DNA of 64,000 nt from positions 372,001 to 436,000 of the forward strand of contig CM057060.1 in the NCBI GenBank assembly GCA_029945375.1. Direction: 5' to 3'. The position numbers and the translations under genes were made by a program. Positions 36,541 to 47,915 of the stretch are shown here, in pieces (position 1 is the stretch's first letter; every line of letters starts with the position of its first letter). The notes under the pieces were generated by a model, which ran no database searches, was not told where the DNA came from, and saw only the letters and a program-made list of their open reading frames with translations. This DNA comes from Agaricus subrufescens. Its lineage: Eukaryota; Basidiomycota; Agaricomycetes; Agaricales; Agaricaceae.

Positions 36541-39454
36541 GGTGTTTCTTAGACGCCGCTTCTTCAGTATGTTCGCGCAGGACAGTCTTATTCGCGTCCG
36601 CTATAAGTTCGAATCCAGAAGCATTGTTCGGAGTTCCCCTGGTAGAAACAGACATAAGGGTGATCAGGTCCGAAATTCCTGTGAATCATAAGAATACTGT
36701 ACCGCTGGGGACTAGATGCACTTCTAGCTTTTCCTGCCTTAGCTGTTTGATTTCGTGGAGTAGCGAGACACAAGTAGATTATCGCATCACTGAGTGCGAA
36801 CGGAAAGAAATCCATAATCAACCCCAGTTGCAGAAGCCCAAGACTATTCATAGAATACAGATTCTTGGAAAGCATCAGTCAGCAGACCGTCCTGATATCA
36901 CTGGCCATGATGACACCTCGTGCGATCTCGGTAAATTTCTGCGCCTATCTGTCCATTGTGTGAATAGAATCAGGCATGTGCCAACAACTTTTTTCCTCCC
37001 CCTTCCAAAAAGACATCATGCCGCATCCTGTAAACTTACCGTTCCTTCATGCATTGTTAACTTCTCAGTCGGACCTTCAAGTGACACCTTTGCCCGATTA
37101 GCTGGTCAGGTCAGATTAACAGGTATAAAGCTTGATGAGAAGGAAGGTCCAAGTGGGTGTCGATATACCGAAGTGAGTGTATTGCGGACTTGAATCGGCA
37201 TTGATTAGTAATCAAACTCAGGGAACGTTCTGTATCCCCTCATGGTGATCTGTAACTATGCACTCTTTGGCCATCTCATCCCCCACTTTCTGGAGACCGC
37301 GGAAAAGCCCAGAAGACACCTGCCTGCTGATTCTTAAATACCTTTGTTATCAGAGATATCTCCATGGCCGTTCTGCCGAAAACATTCTACTCATGTATGT
37401 ACTAGTACGGCTGAATTTTCCCTACCTGATTGATTGACACGTATCTGAGTACTCCCCGCCGACTTTCTACCTCTCTTTCACAGTCTAGCCTATTGAGGCA
37501 GTTCAGAACCACGCCAGTGGCCGGTTCCGTGATGCCTTCTACCTGATATCCTGGGAAGATGCAAGGACTTATACTTCGTCACTTGCCGTAGTCGGGGTAA
37601 AATTGTACAAGCGGGTCAATATATTAGCTCAGCTTTATCTCTTCGTTAAGCAACCAGTCTCAAAACCTGCTAGTGGTTGTAAAACACCCAATTTAACGGC
37701 AGTAGCCAGCCTAACAAGAAAGTCAAAACCTTTAACGAAAAGCATTTCCTCCATCCCATATCTCTGATGACCGTGGATACCGGCCATTCAACGCCGAGGA
37801 ACTGTGAGAGGAGAGGAGGAATCATATCTCCTGAATCTAACCGCCATGTTGCTTTTTTCGTCTCATAGAGAAACATCAAAGTGAGAAGCGGGTTTATGTG
37901 CACCATGACTCCACTTCCCATCATATGTGGCTCACAAACGGATGAGGGCAGCGATCATACTGTCCTTCAACTTGACATCTAATTACAACATTGCCGGTGG
38001 CGCGGAATGATGGGTTTTCTGGCGTCCCTCGCGCTTACATTATAATTATATGACCTGTGTCTGCCACTTGTCTGAAATTTGACATCATCAAACGATTCCT
38101 CCGATCGAGCTTAGCCTATCATATTCGTCTATTCACAGCCTTCTCTCATACTCGGCTGAAAAATAAGAATCTTGGGCGTTCTGAATCATTGCACGTCTGT
38201 CATGTTGCTGAAGCAAGCACAGCATTAAAAGTAGTCCTTTCAAAAATACGGTGATCTAAGCTCTATTTTGTCATAGGATTAGCGTGATTAGCATCGTTTT
38301 ATCTTTCGATTTTTCTAATCACTTAGGCGGATTTGCCTCTAACATCAATCGGGGGTGCATTCAGGCTGCATCTGCTCTCGTCACCTCAAAAAGCAAAAGT
38401 AAACTGTGAAATATATAGGGTAATTATTCGCCTAGCGGGTATTGCTCTTGGTGTAGTCTCTGTTGCCCACCACAGCTAAGGGAAAGTGAGGGAAGCAGTA
38501 GATGCCAACCCGGCGAATCATCGGCTGAGTCAATAGAAAAGGGGTCGCTAAAGCTAGATCTCCTGGAAGATTGTATGCTGTGTTCAGGTCAACCATCGGG
38601 TACTCAATACGATTTAGTCAGGTACTTTGAGCACGAGCCTTGAGCACTGTAGCGAACAAGAGTGCCCAACTTTCACATGATGTCCGGCGTTTCGGATGAA
38701 CTCTCATTCTAATTTAGATGCTAGCGTCGGTCACTCGCCCAGAAGTGCCAGGTCATTCCTGATCTCGACAGACATCGTACCTTATGCTTACCTCGTATAG
38801 AAAGCATTTTTATATCGAACGTTGGAAGTGCTAGGGTGAAAAAAATCGGTTTACAGATTAGAAGAAGTGCGATCAAACTCCGTCGCACAAACCTATTAAT
38901 AGATCGTCAGACCACTTTGCGTCACGAGTAGCCCTTCGAGTCAAGGAGGTAGGTTAGCTTATGAGACGGCACCTTGGCAAAACCAATGCGTGTGTATCAT
39001 TAGCATTATTACGTGTGATTTAGTGGCTGATGAAAATTAATTGTTAATAGCTTTGGGCCTGAATGAAAGATACGTGTGCCTCGGACACCATCCTGGTCAC
39101 GACAAACGGGAAATACACAGACAATGATGCGCTGCAGTAGATCAATCACCCTCCGCTATCGAGTGATGATCGTGGGATAGAATGTGGACCAGGCGCCCGA
39201 GCAGGGCGTCCGAATACCAATAAGAAACGTCTTACAATATAAATGTCTGGTTCTGAAGGCGATTCGTCTTAGAAATACTCATGTCACAAGCCGTGGAATC
39301 TGCGTTTATTTAAGCGACAAGGTTAGAAAAATAGAGGGGGATAGAGAGGGAGAAGACGGGCTTAGTTCCTCCCAGCTGGTGAACCATCACCTTGGAAAGG
39401 GGCCACTAGCGTCCAACGATATGAAAATGGTCATCACTTCCCGTAAAACAGTTC
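36541..39454. other. Intergenic, no supported gene
   Basis: Nearly 3 kb between the array and the hydrolase gene. The longest frame here starts inside the 5' end of copy D on the opposite strand and is best explained as its shadow. Nothing else is convincing. Confidence 0.45.
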
Positions 39455-40533
39455 CTAGAGATCCGGGTCGAACTGATAACCCTTCTCCCGCTGTACCACA
39501 TCAAACTCCAATTTCATGAGTTCCTTTCCCGAAGCGTCCTTTAGCTCACAAGACACTTTGTCTCCGGGCACGACTGCACCTACCCCCGAGGGTGTCCCGG
39601 TCAACAAGAGGTCGCCTTCCTGTCGAAAAATGAGATCGATTGCGAGAATAGAATTTGAAGGCTCAACCTCGAGGGTCATTATAGACGAAACATGTTCTAG
39701 AAGCTGAGGAATTTTGAAAATCATATCGCAAGTATTGCCGTCTTGTTTCATTTTTCCATTGATCTATTTGTTCGTGTGTCAGTGACAAGTTACTTGGCGG
39801 ACGTAAAGAAACTTGCAGCAAGGCACAATTGTAAATTATGGGGGTCTAGAATATTTTCCTTGGGTATCCAACCTCTATATCATGCCACGATTAGGCTTGC
39901 TCTTGGGAAAAATGGTATGAGCATACCCAACAGGAGTAAATGTATCAAAGCCTTTTGCGGCAGACCAGGGTAGCCCAGCTTTCCGTACTTTGTCTTGGAG
40001 ATTACGAGCGGTCATATCCACCGCCAAGGCTAAGAGGTCATTTCAGCAGACCGCCTGGATTCTGATAGCTAGGAAGACGTACTATATCCAGCTACAAACA
40101 TGTCAGCCTGGGATGCTGGAATGTCACGAGCCTTCTTTCCAATGACAACGCCAAGTTCAACTACGGACGAAGGTTCAATTGAGTTGCTGCAGAGAAGCAT
40201 GAAACGTGCCCTCATGATGAGATACAATTCCCCTTGGTATTTCGACGATTCCACCGGAGGCAAGGAAGCTTGATGTGGGTTTCAGAAAGAAGAAAGGTTC
40301 TTTCGGAGGTTTATTTCCCAACTCCTTGGCGTGAGCAACATAGTTCCTGCCTATAGCTACAATCTAGAATTTTTGATCCGAACGTCGACAAGTTGTTCAA
40401 GGACAAGTGAGAGAGATGCAATGCGGATGAGACGGGTGGTAAGTCCAGGCAAAGTCCATCAACAACCTCTACATGCGATATTCGTGAAGTATGGCCGTAC
40501 TTTCTTTCCTGTGCGGATGAAGTTGGATGCCAT
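39455..40533 (-). CDS. Fumarylacetoacetate hydrolase family protein (FAHD1-like acylpyruvase)
   Basis: FAH-superfamily enzyme similar to FAHD1, a mitochondrial or cytosolic acylpyruvase/oxaloacetate decarboxylase. Seven exons: 40533-40501, 40363-40210, 40160-40083, 40029-39927, 39874-39817, 39763-39668, 39619-39455; 228 residues, close to the family's usual 220. The metal-binding acids are seen in SHHEVELGVVIG (Glu62, Glu64) and AVDMTARNLQ (Asp93); GDLLLTGTPSGVG is the other signature. Introns 2 and 5 only work as GC-AG (donors G|GCACGT and T|GCAAGT), because GT alternatives break the conserved EVELG and INGKMKQ runs. The sixth intron (39667-39620) is 48 bases without a stop, so unspliced mRNA would stay in frame; removing it gives the canonical TLEEGD. 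Start is the first ATG, MASNF. Confidence 0.93.
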
Positions 40534-41721
40534 TTGTGGCTAGACAGTTGGGGCGAGGTTGGGCCTAATGTATCGAAGCTAAAGCAGATGATCAGTCGCC
40601 TTGGCCTCGGTGGCGACTTAGGTGTGGTCAGGGAGCAAGTTTGGCAAGAACGCGGGATGATGCAGGAAATAGCCGACGGGCCGGCCGGGAAGCCGACAAA
40701 GCCGCGATCAGGCAGTAACAACCATTCAATCAGCGTTCACCGAGCCGGGCTCCACCAATCAGCCAAGGCTCGGCCAAGGCACTTGGAAGGTCGAAACGGC
40801 AACAATCATGAAAGGTTTACCTTTTCTCCGCACCACAATTTCAGCATATCTTCCAACATACCTTTTAATCCAGTTGTTTGGTCGTTTCATTCGATCATTA
40901 TTGCCGATCAAATTTTCCTCAGGGCTGCGCAGAAAGAGCACGGCAAAGACAAGGACAAAAGGTTGTTTGATCGGGTCTGCGCCAAGCTACTTGGCTGCCG
41001 ACCTCCTCCGTTGCAAATGCTCCCAACCCGACTGGCACTTCTACAATCAGATATGCCTACAGGTCTCCGCAACGGAAGAAAACCATAGCCTGATGTCGTG
41101 GAAACCAGCCCAGTTATTTCTGTACGGTCCATCCGTCGTGCTTCACTCTTCGTTCTTGGCATCTTCCCAGCGGATAGACCGGGACATGTGTCTTTGGCTT
41201 GGCGAACTCCTCGCCCAGAGCCATTTGGAATGCTTGTGTCTTTGTCTTATAAACCCTTGCACTACATTAAGATCGTCGTTTCCGCCTCCTTCTCCCTTCT
41301 TCCCCGTTCCTGCCATCGAGCCCAACCCCCAGAATCACTCTTCCTATCCTAATCTCTCTGGGAGTCATTCTCCAATCTTTGCTGTTGCAGTGCACTTTGG
41401 ACAGTCCGCCCTCCTACCAGTAATCACGACCGCGAGGCCTCTTCATCTTACCGAACACTCGCCTTTTTCCTCACTAGATGGAACCTGAACAGTGAGTGGC
41501 TCAATTTTAGGCGCCCCCAGGATGAGCTTTGCGTTGATTCTCATTATGGGCTGGTTACTCGCTATCGGGGTGTCAGTCAGCTGCAGCAAAGTGGCGAGCT
41601 ATCACTTGTGGCGAGGCCCCGAGATTCTAGCCCATGGAAATGTGATGTCCGCAGCACCATTTTTAATTTCGGTTCCTACCGTGGCTTGACGCACGTTTCG
41701 CTGACAAACTTTGCTTACCAG
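40534..41721. other. Region between FAH hydrolase and membrane-protein exons
   Basis: Holds the divergent promoter of the hydrolase and the unresolved 5' part of the plus-strand membrane protein that follows. A TATA-like element (CTTATAAAC, about 41246-41254) lies on the plus strand. A frame around 41334-41420 encodes a hydrophobic, signal-like stretch but lacks an ATG, and an ATG at 41521 begins another hydrophobic segment (MSFALILIMGWLLAIGV); I could not decide how these join. Confidence 0.4.
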
Positions 41722-42224
41722 GCCTACTAATGAGCATTTGGGTGCTGCATGGGAAATCGCAATCGTCGTTGTTATGGGTAAGTGTCTCTACTTGCCATCT
41801 CGGAATCTCATTTGACTCTTTTTCCCCAGTTGCGCTAGTGGTTGCTATTCTTGCGGCAACTGTTTTCCAGATTCGCCGAAGACGAAAACAGAAACAACGA
41901 CGGGCGCTGGAGGCAGATGTCGAGAGTGGCAAGACGCCCAAGAGGACGATCCGTGCGCAGGACAAGAGGAGATCAGGTTCTGTAAATACTTTCGATGAGA
42001 TTGTTGAGAAACATACCCATCCTGTTACGGTCAGGGACGATAGGCATACCGAAGAAATACGGAAGGTATCTATTCATAAAACTTCATCACCTACCTCAGA
42101 CCAGCTTATTGGATTTTTGCAGCCGTCACCAACGCTTCAATCGAAGCACGCAAATGACTCATCCTACAGCGAATATCTCTCTAAGAAACCGCCGAATTAT
42201 TATTGGGAACAACGCTTTCATTAA
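41722..42224 (+). CDS. Single-pass membrane protein, 3' exons only
   Basis: Two exons, 41722-41777 and 41830-42224, joined by a 52-base GT-AG intron with an ideal GTAAGT donor. Splicing creates one clean transmembrane helix (IAIVVVMVALVVAILAAT) followed at once by a strongly basic stop-transfer stretch (RRRRKQKQRR) and a polar tail of about 115 residues that should lie in the cytoplasm. The 5' exon or exons are not settled; a hydrophobic segment from an ATG at 41521 could be the signal peptide, joined through an intron ending at 41721. This plan (short outside, one helix, polar tail) is common in basidiomycete wall-sensor-like proteins, but I cannot assign a family. Confidence 0.55.
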
Positions 42225-43933
42225 GAGACGACTGAAAATCACCTGGATACACATTTATGTTCGTGCCTAATATTGATACCATTGTCTTCGACAACCCGTT
42301 GCGTACGCTTTTACTTTTTGTTCATTTCGTTCTTTGGGTGAGATTTCTGTCTGTGCACTATTTTTTTTGCAATACCTGTAATTTTACCATCGGTTATACT
42401 TTGTTATATAACTAGCTACACCTTGTTGAATTTTGGGCCACTTAAGCTCAATGTATTTCGTCTTAGCTGGTCCGATGGTCAGCCTTTTATTTGCATGACA
42501 GAACGTACACTCCAAAAGCCCAGACAGCGTGAATCTCGTTCGTTGATTTTGAGGAACGCCTTTAATAATATTAGTGCCTCTGAAGATCCCACATCCTGCC
42601 ACGGACACCACGCGAAGGATGATGATCTGATGGATGACGTTGCCTTTACGAGTGTGAAGCTCTTCGTCCGCGCGGCGAGATGAAAAGTGCGGACTCTTGG
42701 CTCCGTTATGTTACTTAATGGCTCAGCCATAGTTATCGACGAAAGGATAAATTTTTCGATCAACAGCATTGTTAGCAATGGAAGAAGGATAGTGTTTGAT
42801 AGCGTGAGGGCTATATCCAGGCTTCAAGTCGTCTGGATGCATTTCTTTGTTTCTTATTATTCGAAGGAGGTCAAATTTTAGAAGGTACGAACATGCTGTG
42901 ATCATGTCAAGCGGTGGCATAGCCCTGAAACGATGTGAACAAAGGTGCTTCGTCCCTGGACAGTCTTCACTTAGTTATCGTATCTGTAGTTACCCATCAT
43001 CAGGGTCTAGGCCGCCCAGGGATCACCGCCGGGCTATGTAAACATCCAGCAATTGTTAAAAGCATCTATCGCCGTTTCTGGTACCTTGCCGAGTGGGAAC
43101 CACAGATAGTCGATACTCCAAGCGCTCACACCGCAACGGTGACGCTTTCGGCTAAACCTTGCCCACCTGAAAAGAAGAATGCAGGATAAACAATCAAGAA
43201 ACTTTAAATCCTGACCGAAATACCGGCGGCTCAACCTTGTCATTGTTACCCTTGTCCAGAAGTTACATATACGGAGGTAGATCATTGCGACATATCAAGC
43301 ATCCAAGACCACCGTAAAATTTTCAAACAAGGGATCAGTAGCGGTTATCAAAAATGGCCCCGAGATAAACATTTGGTCTGTGAGACCCTTGGCTTTCTGT
43401 GATGAAGCATGATCAAGAGAGAAACGGATGCATATTGTAGACGACGTACTAGTAATGTCAAACGTCAAGTTTATCGAAGCCTTGAGAAAAAACTTACTCA
43501 CATGCTCGACGGGGTGAGCATACCTATGTGAAGAGCATCAATCGTAAATGAAACCGATTCACAGACTGAATGACTGGAGCCTGTGAAGGTCCATCTCTGT
43601 AGAACGTTCGTACCTTGCACCAACAGTTGGTCCTAACGCAGAGATAACCACTAAGCGTCTTGGTGCTGAGGCAGGACCGCATGCACATGTTTGGAAGAAG
43701 TTAGATGGAATTTAGGGTAAACGTTCAGTTGAGATATCTCCAACTGAGGTAGTCATGCAAGAGCCTATTGATCTGCGGTTTTCAAGATCATAGTAATATT
43801 AAAAGTGGCATCAAATGGAATCGTCCAATCGATGATGTCAGAGGCCTGTCAGACAACGTGAAAGATGTCCATGGATTTGGAACTCCCAGATATCAGACTC
43901 TGCGACAATACCAACAAGTCAACATATAATACA
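42225..43933. other. Intergenic or decayed gene sequence
   Basis: No complete gene. Minus-strand frames at 42384-42778 and 43295-43501 look partly protein-like (for example GLTDQMFISGPFLI) but cannot be joined into a full reading frame. The stretch 42951-43086 resembles 47814-47915, so some of this may be a worn copy of the gene near 47.1-47.8 kb. Confidence 0.35.
42951..43086. repeat. Diverged direct repeat, copy 1
   Basis: Shares ordered blocks with 47814-47915 in the same orientation: CCCT...GACAGTCTT-like, TTAGT.ATCGTAT, AGGGTC.AGGCC, TAAACATC and GCATCT, with insertions between them. Alignment made by eye; the other copy lies just upstream of and into an unrecognised gene. Confidence 0.45.
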
Positions 43934-46290
43934 TTATACAGTGTCCCCAAGTTTCTTACGCTCCTCCGGTGAAAGATATATCCACACTCGATAAGTCCAC
44001 TCCGATACATCATCCTCCAGATCAACGAACCGAAGTTCTAGGCAGTTCTGTAGCGCTGAAGTTAACATGACCATGGCAACACAATCTGGATGCCGCTTAA
44101 TCAAGATTTCCACTTGGCCTTTTAGCCTTTGAATGCAGAAAGTACAGTAGTCGCGACCTAAAACTGTGGCCCATTTCTGCTCCTCTCCTCGTTCCCATTG
44201 GCCCACTCGTTCATGCTGTACAGTGCAAACTTGTCAGCAGGTACTTACAAACACGAACATTTCACTCACCTTACAAGATGAATTCCATGGATCGGGTAGA
44301 GTCGTTGCAACAGGACGATGAAATTGCAACCTTACATCAAGATATCTCTTGATCTCAGAAATTGGAATATTCTTTGTGGGTATCTTCTTGAGCATGCCGT
44401 GCTTCATATATTCACGAACGCGAGACTTATCCTTACGTATGGTTTCAGTCACACAACTACTAAGGAACAAAATACGTGGCACTCACAAATATAAAGTTAT
44501 GCAACTCCTGAAACGGAAAATTATCAAGACTATAGCTTTCGAATCGAGTGGTCAAGAGCGTAATGCAGGGCTCGCTCTGAAACACAGGATCACTTCGTTT
44601 CATCCCGGCCACGACCTCTCCAATAGCCAGTTTGTACATATTCAACCGCGTTGTGTTATTATCCCATTCGATTCCCTCATCAGCTCGCCAGGTAATCGAA
44701 ATACTGTCACAAGTACCACGATTTCGAATCAGCAGGCCATAAGTAAATCGATAATCTACGTCACCGAAACCGATGGCACCGGGAGCTTGCTTTAGTACCC
44801 TGAATGCACATTGGGTTTTAATTTGTTGCGCTTCAAACTTGAAATCGGTGGAAAACCAGGACCGAGTCAGATAGTCGATCAATGATTTATGGAATGGTTT
44901 GAGCATTCTGTCTTGAGCTTCATGACGTTGGGGGAAATACAAAACGGACCGGAGGCGATTGAGGGCAGCATATGCTTCATTGGCGGTCATACCTAACCAA
45001 TTGCACATGACAATAAGGTTCTTATCTTCGTAGAGCAGGGCCAGACCCCAATTGGATGCTAGTAACAATAAGAGTTTTCGAGCGTTCCTCATGATTTTGT
45101 GTGGTATATTGGACAGGATGCGAGCATACAATGCGTCGAGTAGAGCCATCGGATGCTGTTCCTGTGGTATGTCGGCCATTGGAAGCTCATCAATGACATT
45201 CAATACGTCAGAGAGCTGCGACACCGGATCTCCAAAGTTCGAGTCGCCGATGTAGCTAACGGCAGTATGAGCGTATGCAAATAGCCCCCCTGCAGCTTTT
45301 ACCAGTCTCCACAAATCTTGTTCGTCGGGCCATCGTGGACCGAGAAAATCTGACGCTTTCCCGATCTCCGTCAATTCGTGACGAAGGTATCTTTCAACGT
45401 CTGCACGAGCCTCGTCAGAATCTACAGGGATTTCCTCCTTCTCATATACTGGTACGACCTCAGGTCTAGCAAAGAATGCGACGATGTGTGACTCGGGGCG
45501 GCTGGCGACGAGCCAAGCGATGGGTAAGGAAGGATATGAGATGCAGGAATTAGAGATAAGGCGGAGGAGCTCGACCTGGATGCGTGTGTCGTTGCATTCA
45601 TCAAGTCCGTCAATAATGACCAGTACACGATCGCCGTAGCCTAGGTGTAGGTTGTGATGAAAGGCTTGTATGATAAATTTTTCGAATTGGACACTCATCG
45701 ACGACTGAAGGACCTGCGGATCATCAGCGACTTGGCCCTCGATGACCTGACGATACACCTTGGATTTGGCAGCAAACTGGTAGGAAAGGGTCATTATGGC
45801 CTTGGTTCCGTCATTGCGCCCATTGATAGAAAAGAAGACCGAAGCGTTGCAAGCCACTTTGAGCTCACGAGACTCGGCAACATTCTGCATGACGGCAGAC
45901 TTCCCTACTCCTGCCGCCCCAACTATCCAGCGCATCTTTTTGACCCCGTTACAATGAGCGATAAAATATAGGCATCGTTCAAGGATGGCTAAACGTGTTC
46001 CAGGATGACATCGTGGGGGTGGATCGCGAGCAGAGGAATCAGCTGCGGCCCCAGGAATAGCTTGATTCAGAAGGTCTTTCATGACTGGAAGGCGGGCGAT
46101 CAGTAATGATAAGCAAACGGGTATGTAACTTACAATTATTTGAATTGTTGAAATTGTTGGTCAATGTAACTGACCGAGATATTGTTCAGTGTTGGAAACC
46201 AATCACACAAAGTGAAAATTTCCTACCGGCGCCGACATTTCCATCGATGAAGTTCCCCGTTGCGGAAAGATTGTGGGCCTGATAGAACAT
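43934..46290 (-). CDS. NACHT-domain NTPase (fungal NLR-like protein)
   Basis: STAND-class NTPase of the kind greatly expanded in Agaricomycetes and thought to act in non-self recognition or programmed cell death. Exons: 46290-46227, 46169-46134, 46084-44487, 44431-44270 and 44215-43934; all GT-AG, phases close, 713 residues. A short Asn/Gly-rich leader (GNFIDGNVGAVTLTNNF, residues 12-28) is typical of this group. The NACHT domain follows: Walker A GAAGVGKS at about 89-96, Walker B VLVIIDGLDE at about 187-196, and the downstream WLVASRPE block. The C-terminal 330 residues show no WD40, ankyrin or TPR repeats, so the usual sensor part is absent. The start is the first ATG of exon 1; there is no upstream ATG in that frame. 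Intron 3 uses the acceptor at 44432 because closer AGs would make introns of under 31 bases. Confidence 0.9.
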
Positions 46291-46324
46291 GCCTTGGTTC
46301 GGGTGTTGCGGTGGTAGCAAGTCG

Positions 46325-46885
46325 TTACCTGAAGGCTGTTTTGAGCACTTCAGCGTCACTCATAGTGCATGAGATGTACAAGAGACCCACCACTTGTCGC
46401 CCCGGGACTGGAGACTGCTGAAAAAGCGTCACAAGTGAATCAGATGCACGTTTGCATTGTATTGCGTTCGTAGCATTGGGTATATGTGTGAGACCGATAG
46501 ACGGCGTGGTACCTAAATCCTGAGGGCTATGCTTATGTCTTGTGTCGACGTTGATCGGCGTGATTGGTTGTGGAACCTCCGTAGGATGGTGACTGCAGCC
46601 CAGAGGCGACCTGCAACCGCAAAGACGGCTCATGGACTTTTGAGGATGAGTCAGGTCACTCGGAGCTGACGAATGAGAGGTGCTAGAGACAGCATCTTGC
46701 GTTGTCTGCTTTAAAGTATCGGATATAGAGGAAGGACGAGAGGATAAGACAAGAGATTGGCTAAGATATGGAACATGAGAGGAGTCCGTATCGTAGCAAG
46801 GACCTGCCAAGGGAGCCTTTAGCGAGTGTAGGGATGGGCGGTGAAGGCGTAAAAGTTGATGAGTGTGGCAACTGGATGCAGGCAT
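46325..46885 (-). CDS. Hypothetical Ser/Pro-rich ORF upstream of the NACHT gene
   Basis: An ATG-started frame of 186 codons on the same strand, ending 34 bases before the NACHT start. Composition is Ser, Pro, Thr and His-rich with a few Cys and no domain I recognise. It may be a real small gene, an upstream exon region of the NACHT gene (I could not find a join that keeps the frame), or a chance frame in its promoter. Confidence 0.25.
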   Translation of the reverse strand: MPASSCHTHQLLRLHRPSLHSLKAPLAGPCYDTDSSHVPYLSQSLVLSSRPSSISDTLKQTTQDAVSSTSHSSAPSDLTHPQKSMSRLCGCRSPLGCSHHPTEVPQPITPINVDTRHKHSPQDLGTTPSIGLTHIPNATNAIQCKRASDSLVTLFQQSPVPGRQVVGLLYISCTMSDAEVLKTAFR

Positions 46886-47059
46886 CGCGACAATTGAGGG
46901 CTGAAACGAAGAGGTATGAGCCGCCCATGCTCATGATCAGAGAACTGTCGAAAGTAGGTTATTTATATCTCTCGAGTGGATATGATATAATATAGGTGCA
47001 ACATCAACCTCGACATGGGGTTCTCTCAACAATGAGGATTAGGCACGCGCAGTACGACA

Positions 47060-47818
47060 TCATGGCGTGAACATCCATTCTGCGTCGTGAATCGGCTTCA
47101 CGACTGCGTAAAGAATGATCTTACGAACATGAAAACACGATGCACCATCAATAAACACCCCATCCGACCCCTCCTGGCGGCCAGGATAGGAATACAGGAT
47201 ATGCTCTAGAAGGCCACACATCCACGCCGCATTGCAGACCCTCGAGAGCTCACGAATGGTCTGGAAGTCTTGACAAAGCTCTGCATGATAGCGGAGCCTC
47301 TGCGGGGTGGATCGCAAGCCGGAAACACGAATTTGGGTGTTAATCCTCTCACAATTACACTGCCGGGACTGGAAGAATAGCGGTCAATGGATATCATGGA
47401 TTAGAAATAGCAGTGCTTACATTGGCTTGCGGGTTCGGTAATATATACGACTTTAGAGGTGCCGTCAATATAGACGAGGCAACGACAAACATAGTATCCT
47501 TAATCGTCACTCGTATTTCCTCAGTCAAGTTTCCTGTCGCATCAAAGCCATAGGCGTGAAGGAATGTGCCTTTGTTCTGATCCGGAGGTTGCGGTAAATA
47601 GGCCCCTGAGTTGTTTCGGCCGCGTCAATGTGACCATTCACAGACAAAAATTACAAGGGAGACTCACAATTGGTTATTTTAGTACCGGCTGTCACTATGA
47701 GCGCGTCGCGAGGGAATGACACGAAGTGCTGTGATAGAATAACGGGCCGCTGAATGGGGCAGACATGTTCATCTTTTGCGAATGTTGATGTCAAGAGGCG
47801 AGAGTTCGACGTTCGACC
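47060..47818 (-). CDS. Unrecognised gene, 5' end unresolved
   Basis: Three exons fit well: 47818-47668, 47605-47421 and 47368-47060, with GT-AG introns of 62 and 52 bases and matching phases, giving at least 214 residues ending in DAEWMFTP. No ATG occurs in frame in the first exon; it is preceded directly by a TAG that could be a splice acceptor, so a start exon further upstream is likely, or the 5' end has been lost. The protein has a Cys-containing middle (RQCNCERI) and alternating hydrophobic segments such as DALIVTAGTKITN and TMFVVASSILTAP, but no family I can name. The upstream edge overlaps a sequence block repeated near 43.0 kb. Confidence 0.5.
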
Positions 47819-47915
47819 CTAGCCGTGACAGTCTTTGCTTAGTGATCGTATAGGGTCCAGGCCATATAAACATCTTACAAATGCTTTGCGCATCTGCAGC
47901 CACTTCTAATGCTAC
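47814..47915. repeat. Diverged direct repeat, copy 2
   Basis: Same-orientation partner of 42951-43086 (see that entry). It covers the 5' edge of the unrecognised gene and its promoter side, which suggests the duplicated unit included promoter and first exon. Confidence 0.45.

Noticed and set aside
36601..36615. GTTCGAATCC motif like a tRNA B box
   Set aside because: No matching A box or cloverleaf stems can be drawn around it.
36417..37193. 258-codon plus-strand frame
   Set aside because: Begins inside the N-terminal coding region of array copy D on the other strand and shows no domain; treated as a shadow.
40534..41088. 184-codon plus-strand frame upstream of the FAH gene
   Set aside because: Partly antisense to the hydrolase start region; lacks domain features and does not join to the downstream membrane-protein exons.
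44460..44486. A 27-base intron at the end of NACHT exon 3
   Set aside because: GT and AG are present, but introns here are 48 bases or more and the joined frame would hit a stop; the 55-base intron ending at 44432 keeps the frame.
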